Origin: Bacillota bacterium
Lineage (GTDB): Bacteria; Bacillota; Clostridia; Christensenellales; CAG-138
Assembly: GCA_023390655.1 (NCBI GenBank)
Contig: JAEWCL010000003.1
Location: forward strand, 1-64,000
Length of the DNA: 64,000 nucleotides
Direction: 5' to 3'
The notes beneath the pieces were generated by a model. That model was not told where the DNA came from. It saw only the letters and a program-made list of their open reading frames with translations, and made no database searches. Within the stretch, counting starts at the first letter, position 1. Each line of letters opens with the position of its first letter. The position numbers were made by a program, and so were the translations under genes. Of the stretch, positions 25,017-33,824 are shown piece by piece.

Positions 25017-26474
25017 ATGAGAGAAGTAAAACAGACACTCCATATCGAAGGCATGCATTGCCGCGGATGCGAAATGCGGGTGGAACAGGCGCTCTTGGCG
25101 CTCGACGGTATGAACAAGGCCGCCGCGCGCTATGCGGGCTCGGACGTGCGCATTGAATACGATGCGGAGCGGCTAAAGCCGGCGCAGATTACAAAAGCGC
25201 TGGAGGACGCGGGGTACCCGGTTGTGGAAAAAGAGGCCGTCTCGCGCGATCTTTCCTTCAAAGCGCGTATGACCCGCCTTGCGGCGGCAATCGGCATCGG
25301 CGCCGTGCTGTATGTGCTGCTCTCCAATTTCGGCGTCGTCACGTTTTTGCCGACCATCGATCAGAATATGACCTACGGCGTGCTGTTCGTCACGGGGCTT
25401 TTGACCTCGGTACACTGCATTGCCATGTGCGGCGGTATCAACCTGACGCAGAACATCAAACACAAGCAGGCGGGGGAAACGCAGTCGCGCTTTCTGCCGG
25501 GGCTTTTATACAATCTTGGCCGCGTCATTTCCTATACCCTGATCGGCGGCGTTGTCGGCGCTTTGGGCAGCGTCATTACGCCCTCGGGCGCGTTCCGCGG
25601 CTTTATCGCGGTGCTTGCGGGCGTGTTCATGGTGCTGATGGGGCTGAACCTGCTTGAGGTGTTCCCGGGCCTGAACCGTCTGATGGGACGGCTCCCCAGG
25701 TTGCTCCGTGTACAAAATAAACCGGGCGCAGGCCCGTTTGCGGTGGGCCTTGTCAACGGGCTGATGCCGTGCGGCCCCCTGCAGGCGATGCAGCTCTACG
25801 CGCTGGCTTCGGGCAGCATCTTAACAGGCGCGCTTTCCATGCTGGTGTTTGGCCTTGGCACCGTGCCGCTGATGCTGCTCTTAAGCGTCGTGAGCGCGCT
25901 TCTTTCCGCGCGCTTTACCCGCAATATGATGCGGGCGGGCGCGGTGCTTGTTATGGCGCTGGGGCTTTTGATGCTCAACCAGGGCATGAGCCTTTCGGGC
26001 GTTGCGCTGCCGGGTACCGTGCAGGGAAGCGCCGTGGCGGATACCGGTGCGGGGAAGACCGCGCAGGTACCGGGGCCTGTTGTTACGGATGGCGTGCAGC
26101 GCATCTCAAGCACCTTTACCTCCGGCAGGTATGCGCCCATCACCGTACAGGCTGGCATTCCGGTGGAGTGGACGATAGAGATCGCAGAAAAGGATATCAA
26201 CGGCTGCAACTATGCGTTTGTCATCCCGGCATATGATGTGCAGGTGGAATTGCAGCCGGGTAAGAATGTGGTCAACTTTACGCCCACCCAGGCGGGCACA
26301 GTTCCCTACAGCTGCTGGATGGGCATGATCCGAAGCGCCATCAAGGTGGAGGAAGCGCCCACAGAGGCGGGCGGCGGCAGCGCCCCTGCGGTGCCGGCGA
26401 TAACGCCTGCATCAGATGCATCGGAAGAAACGCCGTTTTATCTTGATAATATTGAAGGAAGCTGCTGCTCGTAA
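25017..26474 (+). CDS. HMA - SafE/TauE-like membrane - cupredoxin fusion protein
   Basis: A 485-residue three-part protein. An N-terminal heavy-metal-associated domain has the metal pair Cys15/Cys18 in GMHCRGCEM. A multi-helix membrane domain of the sulfite-exporter/urease-accessory type (about residues 85-335) follows, with the signature SVHCIAMCGGINL and GLVNGLMPCGPLQAM. An extracytoplasmic cupredoxin-like domain (about 360-445) has CNYAFVIPAYDVQVEL and PYSCWMGMI. The C terminus ends GSCCS. I chose the ATG at 25017 over the GTG at 25011 because AGGAAGGAA is then at a normal distance. Next to copA it probably moves or holds copper at the membrane. Confidence 0.85.
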   Translation: MREVKQTLHIEGMHCRGCEMRVEQALLALDGMNKAAARYAGSDVRIEYDAERLKPAQITKALEDAGYPVVEKEAVSRDLSFKARMTRLAAAIGIGAVLYVLLSNFGVVTFLPTIDQNMTYGVLFVTGLLTSVHCIAMCGGINLTQNIKHKQAGETQSRFLPGLLYNLGRVISYTLIGGVVGALGSVITPSGAFRGFIAVLAGVFMVLMGLNLLEVFPGLNRLMGRLPRLLRVQNKPGAGPFAVGLVNGLMPCGPLQAMQLYALASGSILTGALSMLVFGLGTVPLMLLLSVVSALLSARFTRNMMRAGAVLVMALGLLMLNQGMSLSGVALPGTVQGSAVADTGAGKTAQVPGPVVTDGVQRISSTFTSGRYAPITVQAGIPVEWTIEIAEKDINGCNYAFVIPAYDVQVELQPGKNVVNFTPTQAGTVPYSCWMGMIRSAIKVEEAPTEAGGGSAPAVPAITPASDASEETPFYLDNIEGSCCS

Positions 26475-26512
26475 AAAGCGCATTTTTTCAAACATAGATC
26501 GGAGGTACCCAT

Positions 26513-28975
26513 ATGCAGGAACAAACCTATCTCGTCACGGGCATGAGCTGCTCCGCTTGCGCCGCGCACGTTAAGCGCGCCGTGGAGAGACTTGATGGCG
26601 TTACAAGCAGCGAGGTCAACAGCGCGACAGACACTATGACCGTTACGTATGATGAGACAGCGGTGGATTTTGAAGTGTTGCAAAAAGCGGTGGAAAATGC
26701 GGGCTATGGTCTTGCAAAGCGCCAGGGCAATAGCCTTTCTGTGACGCTTTCCATCCAGGGGATGACCTGCTCCGCCTGCTCGGCTTCGGTAGAGCGCACG
26801 CTCCATAAGCTTTCGGGTATACAGGAGGCGAGCGTCAATCTGACAACGGGCCGCGCCAACGTCCGTTATGCGCCCGAAGAGGTAAAGCTCTATGAGATCG
26901 AAGCGGCCATTCGCAAGCTGGGCTTTGAACCGGCGGAATTAAAAACCGAGGCCGCGGTCGACGAGGAACGCGAACAGCGGGAAAAAGCGCTCAGAAACAT
27001 GAAGACGCGCGTCACCGTTGCCGCAATCTTTGCGCTGCCGGAGCTGTATATCGCCATGGCGCATATGATCCCGCAGCTAAAGCTGCCGCTGCCCGCGTTT
27101 ATGGATCCACACAGCTTTCCCCTGATCTTTGCACTCATTCAGTTTGTGTTTACGCTCCCCATCCTCATCGCGGGGCAGAAATTCTTTACGAACGGCTTCC
27201 GCTCGCTCGTGAAGGGTGCGCCGAATATGGATACGCTCGTCGCCATCGGTACGGGCAGCGCGTTTTTGTTCAGCGTGTTCGCAACGGCGCGCATTTATCT
27301 CGGGGACTTTGGCTATGCGGGCTCTTTGTATTTTGAGTCGGCCGCGGTCGTCATCACACTTGTCATGCTGGGCAAGTACCTGGAGGCTGTCAGCAAGGGT
27401 AAGACCTCCGAGGCCATCAAGAAGCTGATGGACCTTTCCCCTAAGACCGCGACGCTCCTGCGCAACGGCGTTGAGGTGGAGGTTCCGGTCGGTGAAGTCG
27501 CGGTGGGCGATATCGTACTGGCGCGCCCCGGCTCCTCCATTCCTGTGGATGGTGTCGTAACGGAGGGCGTTTCCGCGGTAGACGAAAGCATGCTCACTGG
27601 CGAAAGCCTGCCGGTAGAGAAACAGCCCGGCAGCATAGTGACAGGCGGCAGCATCAATAAGGAAGGGCTGCTCCAATTCCGTGTGACCAAGGTCGGCGCG
27701 GAGACCGCACTCTCGAAAATTATCCGCCTCGTTGAGGACGCGCAGGGCAAAAAAGCGCCCATCGCAAAAATTGCGGACGTTGTTTCCGGGTACTTTGTGC
27801 CTGTCGTCATCGGTATCGCGGTGGTGGCGGCAGTCGGTTGGGCGCTTGCCGGCAAGGAATTTGATTTTGTACTCACCGCGTTCGTTTCCGTACTTGTGAT
27901 CGCCTGCCCGTGCGCGCTGGGCCTTGCGACCCCTACCGCCATCATGGTAGGCACGGGCAAGGGCGCTGAGATGGGCATCCTGATCAAAGGCGGCGAGGCG
28001 CTTGAGACGGCGCATAAAATCGATGCGGTGGTGCTGGATAAAACGGGCACCATCACGGAAGGCAAGCCGGTATTGACGGATATCCGTACGTATGGAACGG
28101 AGGAAGGCATGCTGCTGCGCCTGTGCGGCGCTGCGGAGCGTGGCTCCGAGCACCCCATCGCGCAGGCGATTGTGCAGGGTGCGGAAGAACGCGGCTTTTT
28201 CCTGCCCGATCCTGAAGCGTTTAAGACGCTGCCCGGCCGCGGGATTGAGGCGCAGGTGGACGGAAAACGCGTGCATGCGGGCAATCTCCGCCTGATGGAG
28301 GAACTGGGCATTGATGCATCCCTTGCGCAAGCGGATGCGGAAGCCTTTGCAAAGACGGGCCGCACGCTGTTGTATGTGGCTGCGGACGGCGCGCTCATGG
28401 GTCTTATGGCCGTTGCGGATACCTTGAAGCCCACCAGCGCCGCAGCCGTGAAGAAGCTGCGCAATATGGGCATTGACGTGATTATGATCACGGGCGATAA
28501 CGCGAACACCGCAGCCGCCATCGCAAAAGAGGCGGGTATTGATCACGTCCTTGCGGACGTTTTGCCCGAAGGCAAGGCGGGCGAGGTGGAAAAGCTGCAA
28601 AAAGCAGGCAAGAAGGTTGCCATGGTGGGCGACGGCATCAACGATGCGCCTGCACTCGCCCGGGCAGACATCGGTATGGCGATCGGCACAGGTACGGACG
28701 TGGCGGTGGAATCCGCGGATGTCGTGCTCATGCGCGGGGACTTGAACGAAGTGCCTGCGGCAATCGCACTGAGCCGCGCGACCATTCGCAACATCAAGCA
28801 GAACCTGTTCTGGGCATTTGTCTACAATACGGCGGGCATCCCGTTTGCGGCGGGGGTATTTTACCTCTTTGGCGGCCCGCTGCTCGATCCCATATTTGCA
28901 GGCGCGGCGATGGCGTTAAGCTCCGTTTCCGTCGTGTCAAACGCCCTGCGGCTCAAAAGATTTCGTGTAAAGTAA
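26513..28975 (+). CDS. copA: Copper-translocating P1B-type ATPase
   Basis: An 820-residue P-type ATPase that exports Cu(I) at the cost of ATP. Two N-terminal HMA domains carry GMSCSACAAH (Cys13, Cys16) and GMTCSACSAS. The actuator loop has LTGESLPVEK, and the channel has the CPC motif in IACPCALGLATPTA. The phosphorylation site is DKTGTITEGKP, the nucleotide domain has SEHPIA, and the hinge is VGDGINDAPALA. The final helix MALSSVSVVSNALRL fits the P1B-1 (copper/silver) class. GGAGGTACCCAT precedes the ATG. It is flanked by metal-binding proteins and followed by a two-component system. Confidence 0.95.
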   Translation: MQEQTYLVTGMSCSACAAHVKRAVERLDGVTSSEVNSATDTMTVTYDETAVDFEVLQKAVENAGYGLAKRQGNSLSVTLSIQGMTCSACSASVERTLHKLSGIQEASVNLTTGRANVRYAPEEVKLYEIEAAIRKLGFEPAELKTEAAVDEEREQREKALRNMKTRVTVAAIFALPELYIAMAHMIPQLKLPLPAFMDPHSFPLIFALIQFVFTLPILIAGQKFFTNGFRSLVKGAPNMDTLVAIGTGSAFLFSVFATARIYLGDFGYAGSLYFESAAVVITLVMLGKYLEAVSKGKTSEAIKKLMDLSPKTATLLRNGVEVEVPVGEVAVGDIVLARPGSSIPVDGVVTEGVSAVDESMLTGESLPVEKQPGSIVTGGSINKEGLLQFRVTKVGAETALSKIIRLVEDAQGKKAPIAKIADVVSGYFVPVVIGIAVVAAVGWALAGKEFDFVLTAFVSVLVIACPCALGLATPTAIMVGTGKGAEMGILIKGGEALETAHKIDAVVLDKTGTITEGKPVLTDIRTYGTEEGMLLRLCGAAERGSEHPIAQAIVQGAEERGFFLPDPEAFKTLPGRGIEAQVDGKRVHAGNLRLMEELGIDASLAQADAEAFAKTGRTLLYVAADGALMGLMAVADTLKPTSAAAVKKLRNMGIDVIMITGDNANTAAAIAKEAGIDHVLADVLPEGKAGEVEKLQKAGKKVAMVGDGINDAPALARADIGMAIGTGTDVAVESADVVLMRGDLNEVPAAIALSRATIRNIKQNLFWAFVYNTAGIPFAAGVFYLFGGPLLDPIFAGAAMALSSVSVVSNALRLKRFRVK

Positions 28976-28990
28976 TGGAGGGTTTCTCAA

Positions 28991-29632
28991 GTGAAGAAGC
29001 TTACGCTATTGACAGCGGCGCTTGCCGCAGTGCTCTTGGTGTTTTCCGCCTGCGCGCAGGCGGATGTGGTAAAGACCTATTCCGTACAGTCTTGGAACAG
29101 CATTGAAAAGCAGTTTCCAAACATCCTCAATGAATCGGATGCAGGCTATGAAATTTCAGCGGACAATGAAACCAAGCTGCTTGTCGATAAGAACTACGCG
29201 GCTCTTGACGGCGATATCCGCATCATGACGCCACTCGCCCCCTTTGTGGAGGCGGGCCTTGACCCGGATGCACTCGGCGAAGGGTTTGCGGCGGACGAAG
29301 ATTCCCTCTATGCGATCGGTGAATATGGCGACAAGGACGATGAACTCGCCTCCTCCTCCGCAGCGCTGTTCCAAGGCGTGGAACTTGATAGAAGCGTACT
29401 TGGCTACCATACCGATCTTGATCATTACGGCATCGCGCTTACAAAGGGCAAGTTTGAGTTTGCAAAGGATTATACCAAGAACGACAAGGACCTTGTGTTT
29501 GTCCTGCAGGCAGACCCCGTCCGGGATGCGGGTGCGGATGTAGAGAACATCGAGGGCTGGGTGTTTAAGGTCATGAAGGACGAAAAGGGCAATGATAATA
29601 ACGTATTGTTAAAGTCCTACGATCTGGGTTAA
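28991..29632 (+). CDS. Putative lipoprotein of unknown function
   Basis: A 213-residue predicted lipoprotein. A hydrophobic signal (LTLLTAALAAVLLVF) is followed by SACAQA, so the lipid-modified Cys is near residue 21. The mature part is acidic, with no family I recognise. It contains repeated Asp/Glu stretches and ends in VFKVMKDEKGNDNNVLLKS. It starts 15 nt after copA and is followed 23 nt later by a response regulator. A sensing or metal-buffering role outside the membrane is inference from context. Confidence 0.75.
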   Translation: MKKLTLLTAALAAVLLVFSACAQADVVKTYSVQSWNSIEKQFPNILNESDAGYEISADNETKLLVDKNYAALDGDIRIMTPLAPFVEAGLDPDALGEGFAADEDSLYAIGEYGDKDDELASSSAALFQGVELDRSVLGYHTDLDHYGIALTKGKFEFAKDYTKNDKDLVFVLQADPVRDAGADVENIEGWVFKVMKDEKGNDNNVLLKSYDLG

Positions 29633-29655
29633 CAACACTCCGGAGGAAGCTAAAG

Positions 29656-30354
29656 TTGAAGAGCGTGCTCGTTGTGGATGACGAAGAAAAGATCGTCGAT
29701 GTGGTAAGCGCATATTTGAAAAACGCGGGGTATGCGGTGCTTAAAGCATACGACGGAGAGGAGGCGCTGCGGCTCTTTGAGCTGCATGCGCCTGATCTTG
29801 TAATACTGGATTTGATGCTTCCCGGAAAAAACGGGGAGGAAGTGTGCGCCGCGATCCGCATGCGGGCGCGCACACCCATCATCATGCTCACCGCAAAAGT
29901 GGAGGAGCAGGAGATCATCGGCGGCCTGCAATCGGGCGCGGACGATTATATATGCAAGCCCTTCAGCCCCCGCCAGCTGATGGCGCGCGTGGAGGCCGTA
30001 TTGCGCCGCGCAGCGCCCGATGAGGCGCTCTACCGCGTACTCTCCTTCGGTGAAGGGGAGCTTGTGATCGACGGTGCACGGCACGAGGTCAGAAAACATG
30101 GCGAACGCGTTCCGCTCACGCCTACGGAATTCAATATCCTCTTTACTATGGCAAAGCACCCCACAAAGACGTTTACGCGGGAGGAGCTTATTGCAGTTGC
30201 GATGGAGGACGATTATGAAGGGTTTGACCGCGTGATCGATACCCATATCAAAAATATCCGGCACAAGCTCAAGGAACAACCGCGCAACCCCGCGTATTTA
30301 AAGACCGTGCACGGGATCGGCTATGCGTTTGGCGGAAAGGAAGGCGGCGTATGA
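29656..30354 (+). CDS. OmpR-family response regulator
   Basis: A 232-residue two-component regulator. The receiver domain has the acidic pair in VVDDEEK, phosphoacceptor Asp52 in LVILDLMLPG, and the conserved Thr/Lys in MLTAK and ICKPFSPRQL. A C-terminal winged helix ends IDTHIKNIRHKLKEQ and TVHGIGYAFG. The start is TTG with CCGGAGGAAGC upstream. It overlaps its kinase gene by 4 nt. Placement directly after copA suggests control of the metal operon. Confidence 0.92.
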   Translation: MKSVLVVDDEEKIVDVVSAYLKNAGYAVLKAYDGEEALRLFELHAPDLVILDLMLPGKNGEEVCAAIRMRARTPIIMLTAKVEEQEIIGGLQSGADDYICKPFSPRQLMARVEAVLRRAAPDEALYRVLSFGEGELVIDGARHEVRKHGERVPLTPTEFNILFTMAKHPTKTFTREELIAVAMEDDYEGFDRVIDTHIKNIRHKLKEQPRNPAYLKTVHGIGYAFGGKEGGV

Positions 30355-31751
30355 AACGGCAGACGCTCGGCATGCGGCTTTCGCTTTCCTATGCGCTGAT
30401 GGCGCTGCTGCTGGTGGCTGCGGTCAGCGTGTTTTCCAACCTTTTTTTGCGGGACGCGTTTGTCCAATATGTCATGCGCGAACAGGAAGCGCGCAACAAA
30501 TCCGTTGTACAGCAGATCGAACGGCAGTTTGCAGGCAGCACGGAAAGCTTCCCTGTAGCGGCAATGGAATCCGTCGGGATGCGCGCGCTTGAAGAGGGCA
30601 TGATCCTGCGGGTGAGCGACAGTACGGGAAGCACTGTGTGGGACGCCATGACCCATAACCACGGCCTGTGCAACCAGATGCTCATGAGCATGGCGGAAAG
30701 CATGCAGCGCCGCTACCCGAATTTTGAGGGCACGTATGAGGAAAAGACGTATCCGCTCACGGTTGCAGACGCCTATGCGGGCGAGGTGAAAATCGGCTAC
30801 TATGGCCCATATTATCTTACGGACAGCGACTCACTGTTTATCGATACCCTCAACCTTGCGTTAATAGCCGTCGGCGCGCTTTCGCTGCTTGTTGCGGGCG
30901 TCTTGGGGTTCTTTATGGCGCGCAGGCTCAGCCGCCCGGTCTCGCAGGCGATCGGGGCCGCAAAACGCATTGCATCGGGCAACTACCGCGATAAAATTGA
31001 CGTGCGTGCGGACACGCAGGAGCTTTACGAACTGGTGCAGTCGCTCAACATGCTTTCGGGTACGCTGGAGGAGCAGGAAATGCTCCGCAGGCGGTTGACG
31101 CAGGACGTCGCCCATGAATTGAGGACGCCGCTGACCGCGTTGCAGGGAAATCTTGAGGCGCTTATCGACGGCGTGTGGAGACCAGAGCAGAAGCGCTTTG
31201 AAAGCTGCCATGAGGAGGTCATGCGTCTAGGCAGGCTCGTCAAGGAGCTTGAAAAGCTTGCGCGGCTGGAAGGGCATCTGGAACGCCTGGAATTGGAACA
31301 GGTGGAATTAAAGGCGCTTTCAGAAAAGGTGCTCAAAAGCTTTGAACATCCGGCGCTTGCGCGCGGGATTATGCTCCGGGTGGAGGGTGAACCCGCCACG
31401 GTGGAGGCGGATGAAAATAAGCTGTTTCAGGTGGTTGCAAATCTGGTATCAAACAGTATAAAATATACGCCAAAAGGCGGTGCTGTTACGATACATACCG
31501 GTATCACGCAGGAAGGGAAAGCCTTTCTTCGTGTGGAGGATACCGGAGAGGGAATCGAAGAACAGGATATCCCCTATATTTTTGAACGGTTTTACAGGGC
31601 GGACGCTTCACGCAGCAGCCGCACGGGCGGCATCGGCGTGGGACTCGCCATCGTCAAGGCGATTGTGGAGCTGCACCATGGCTCCATTTCGGTCAAAAGC
31701 GAGAAAGGAAAAGGTTCCTCATTTATCGTAGTGCTGCCCCAAAAGCAGTGA
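30351..31751 (+). CDS. Membrane sensor histidine kinase
   Basis: A 466-residue histidine kinase. Two membrane helices (about residues 10-32 and 163-187) flank an extracellular sensor of about 130 residues. HAMP follows, then the phosphorylated His in DVAHELRTPLTALQGNLEA. The ATPase domain has VSNSIKYTPKGGAV, VEDTGEGI and GGIGVGLAIVKAIVELHHG. It partners with the regulator just upstream (4-nt overlap). The sensor domain is not recognised, but the context points to copper or envelope metal stress. Confidence 0.92.
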   Translation: MKRQTLGMRLSLSYALMALLLVAAVSVFSNLFLRDAFVQYVMREQEARNKSVVQQIERQFAGSTESFPVAAMESVGMRALEEGMILRVSDSTGSTVWDAMTHNHGLCNQMLMSMAESMQRRYPNFEGTYEEKTYPLTVADAYAGEVKIGYYGPYYLTDSDSLFIDTLNLALIAVGALSLLVAGVLGFFMARRLSRPVSQAIGAAKRIASGNYRDKIDVRADTQELYELVQSLNMLSGTLEEQEMLRRRLTQDVAHELRTPLTALQGNLEALIDGVWRPEQKRFESCHEEVMRLGRLVKELEKLARLEGHLERLELEQVELKALSEKVLKSFEHPALARGIMLRVEGEPATVEADENKLFQVVANLVSNSIKYTPKGGAVTIHTGITQEGKAFLRVEDTGEGIEEQDIPYIFERFYRADASRSSRTGGIGVGLAIVKAIVELHHGSISVKSEKGKGSSFIVVLPQKQ

Positions 31752-31816
31752 ATTCAAAATTTCGTTGGGGGAGCAGTGATACTGCCAATGGTGCAGGGAA
31801 AGGAAACGGGAGCAGC

Positions 31817-32596
31817 ATGGAACAAATAAACCGTATGCCCGTCCTGTTCGTGGGACACGGCTCTCCGATGAACGCCATCGAGGACAATGCGTTTACAAGA
31901 AGCTGGAAAGAGATTGCGGGGAGCTTTCGCCGCCCAAAGGCGATACTCTCCGTTTCCGCGCACTGGTATACGCGGGGAACGCGCACCACGGACAGCCCGG
32001 ACCCTAAGACTGTATACGATATGTACGGCTTTCCAAGGAAGCTGTATGAGGTAAAGTACCGTCCCATGGGATCGCCCGCGCTTGCAAAGGAAGTCTCTTC
32101 CCTGCTGCCGCGGCATGTGGAAATCGACAATGGCTGGGGCATTGACCACGGCACATGGTCGGTGCTTGTGCATATGTATCCCGATGTGGATATCCCTGTG
32201 GTGCAATTGAGCATTGACCGGGATGCGGGCCCGGAGGAACATTATCGGATTGGGCGCGCGCTTGCGCCGCTGCGGGAGGAAGGCGTGCTGCTCTTTGGCA
32301 CGGGCAATGTCGTACACAACCTTGCGCGGATCGACTGGACGATGGAACAGGGCGGTTACCCCTGGGCGGACGCGTTTGACCGATATATTCAGGACGCCGT
32401 TACAAACTGGCGGCATGAGGACGCAATTTTCTATGAGCGTGCGGGAGATGCGGCAAAGCACGCATTCTATACGCCGGAGCATTACGACCCGCTGTTGTAT
32501 GTGCTGGGCGCGGCGCAGGAGGGCGAGCAGGTGCATGTGTTCAATGAAGCGCGGGTGCTTGGGTCGCTTTCCATGACCGGATATCTGATTGGGTAA
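31817..32596 (+). CDS. LigB-type aromatic-ring dioxygenase, DODA-like
   Basis: A 259-residue class III extradiol dioxygenase-like protein, the usual length for 4,5-DOPA dioxygenase (YgiD). Iron-ligand regions are visible as LFVGHGSPMNAIED, ILSVSAHWYTRG and NGWGIDHGTWSVLVHMYPD. FGTGNVVHNL lies further on. I chose the ATG at 31817, preceded by AGGAAACGGGAG; the GTG at 31748 adds a low-complexity leader. It follows the histidine kinase but lacks an obvious link to metal export. The substrate is unknown. Confidence 0.85.
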   Translation: MEQINRMPVLFVGHGSPMNAIEDNAFTRSWKEIAGSFRRPKAILSVSAHWYTRGTRTTDSPDPKTVYDMYGFPRKLYEVKYRPMGSPALAKEVSSLLPRHVEIDNGWGIDHGTWSVLVHMYPDVDIPVVQLSIDRDAGPEEHYRIGRALAPLREEGVLLFGTGNVVHNLARIDWTMEQGGYPWADAFDRYIQDAVTNWRHEDAIFYERAGDAAKHAFYTPEHYDPLLYVLGAAQEGEQVHVFNEARVLGSLSMTGYLIG

Positions 32597-32631
32597 AGAT
32601 TTTTTATCATCAGGGGCAGAAAGGAAACGGC

Positions 32632-33150
32632 ATGAAGAAGGTATTGGTCGTCATCGATATGCAGAATGATTTTATCACGGGCTCGCTCGGTACGCCCGAA
32701 GCGGAGGCCATTGTAGAGCGCGTGGCGGAAAAGATCAGGGCATTTGAGGGAGATGTTTTGGCCACCAAGGATACGCATGATCTCTTTTACCCCAACACGC
32801 AGGAAGGCCGGCTGCTGCCGGTCGTCCATTGCGCCATGGGCACAGAGGGGTGGGAGTTCCCGCCTGTCATCTCCAAGGCGCTTGCGGAGAAAAGCTATAT
32901 GCCGTTCTGGAAGGACCGCTTTGCAAGCGCGGCGCTTTCTAAGCACGTAGAGGCGGGCGAATATGACGAGGTGCATGTGTGCGGCATCTGCACGGATATC
33001 TGCGTTGTTTCAAACGTTCTGCTCATCAAGGCCGCCCTGCCGGAGACCCCCATCTACGTGGATGCATCCTGCTGCGCGGGCACCACGCCGGAAATGCACC
33101 AAAAGGCACTTGATGTGATGCGCGCCTGCCAGGCGGTCATCACGGGATAA
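32632..33150 (+). CDS. Isochorismatase-family cysteine hydrolase, nicotinamidase-like
   Basis: A 172-residue hydrolase. The acid of the triad is Asp9 in VVIDMQNDF, a lysine lies in PFWKDRF (Lys94), and the nucleophile is Cys124 in CGICTDICVVSN. The metal-site segment is TKDTHD. Such enzymes hydrolyse nicotinamide or other amides. An NAD-salvage role is plausible. GAAAGGAAACGGC precedes the ATG, and a strong terminator follows. Confidence 0.85.
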   Translation: MKKVLVVIDMQNDFITGSLGTPEAEAIVERVAEKIRAFEGDVLATKDTHDLFYPNTQEGRLLPVVHCAMGTEGWEFPPVISKALAEKSYMPFWKDRFASAALSKHVEAGEYDEVHVCGICTDICVVSNVLLIKAALPETPIYVDASCCAGTTPEMHQKALDVMRACQAVITG

Positions 33151-33199
33151 ACGGGGGAGAGAATATCGATCTCGATCCCTCCAATCAAAAGGAACGCAG

Positions 33200-33236
33200 C
33201 TGCCGCTTTGCCGTTTCCAGGCAAGCGGCAGTTTTC
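33200..33236 (+). terminator. Terminator after the isochorismatase gene
   Basis: CTGCCGCTTTGCC (33200-33212) pairs with GGCAAGCGGCAG (33220-33231) with one bulged T, followed by TTTTC. Confidence 0.85.
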
Positions 33237-33347
33237 CCAATAGCGTTGTATATAATCGCAAATAACGAAAAAAGCGCTGTGGGATTATGGGAGGCCATGC
33301 TATACTTTAAACTAGGACTTGTCTTTTCTGCATAAACGGGAGGCAAC

Positions 33348-33824
33348 ATGGAGCTGACACATCTCAATTCGCAGGGTGAAGCGCATATGGTCGATATCGG
33401 TAAAAAAAACAGTACAAGGCGGACTGCCGTAGCGGAGGCTATCGTATCTATGCAGCCCGAAACGCTTCAGAAGATAGAAAGCGTTTCCCTGAAAAAGGGA
33501 GACGTGTTTGCAACGGCCCGCATTGCCGGTATTCTGGCCTCGAAAAAGACAGCGGAGCTGATCCCGCTCTGCCACAGCCTGCCGCTGGATGCGGTGGAGG
33601 TGGCCTTTTTCCCGATGGAACCGGATCGCCTGCGCATTGAAGTGACGGCGTCCTGCAGCTACCGCACGGGTGTGGAGATGGAAGCGCTCACGGCAGCGTC
33701 CGTTGCGGCGCTCACAGTTTACGATATGTGCAAGGCCGTGGACAAAGGGATGGAAATCGGCTCTGTGCGCCTGCTGGAAAAGACGGGCGGATGCTCGGGG
33801 ACGTACAAAAGGGTAGAGACATGA
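33348..33824 (+). CDS. moaC: Cyclic pyranopterin monophosphate synthase
   Basis: A 158-residue MoaC, the second enzyme of the first molybdenum cofactor step; it turns 3',8-cH2GTP into cPMP. Conserved segments are MVDIGKKNSTRRTAVAEA, GIMAGIKA-like GILASKKTAELIPLCHSLPL and the late GVEMEALTAASVAALTVYDM followed by CKAVDKGM. GGGAGGCAAC lies before the ATG. Its stop overlaps the moaA start by 4 nt. Confidence 0.93.
   Translation: MELTHLNSQGEAHMVDIGKKNSTRRTAVAEAIVSMQPETLQKIESVSLKKGDVFATARIAGILASKKTAELIPLCHSLPLDAVEVAFFPMEPDRLRIEVTASCSYRTGVEMEALTAASVAALTVYDMCKAVDKGMEIGSVRLLEKTGGCSGTYKRVET

Noticed and set aside
27077..28600. A 507-codon open frame on the minus strand
   Set aside because: It lies wholly antisense to copA and arises from its GC-rich codon pattern. 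It has no ribosome binding site and no recognisable family.
33236..33347. Moco riboswitch upstream of moaC
   Set aside because: The 110 bp before moaC show no matching structure. Only a TATAAT near 33251 and a TATACT near 33300 without good -35 partners are visible.
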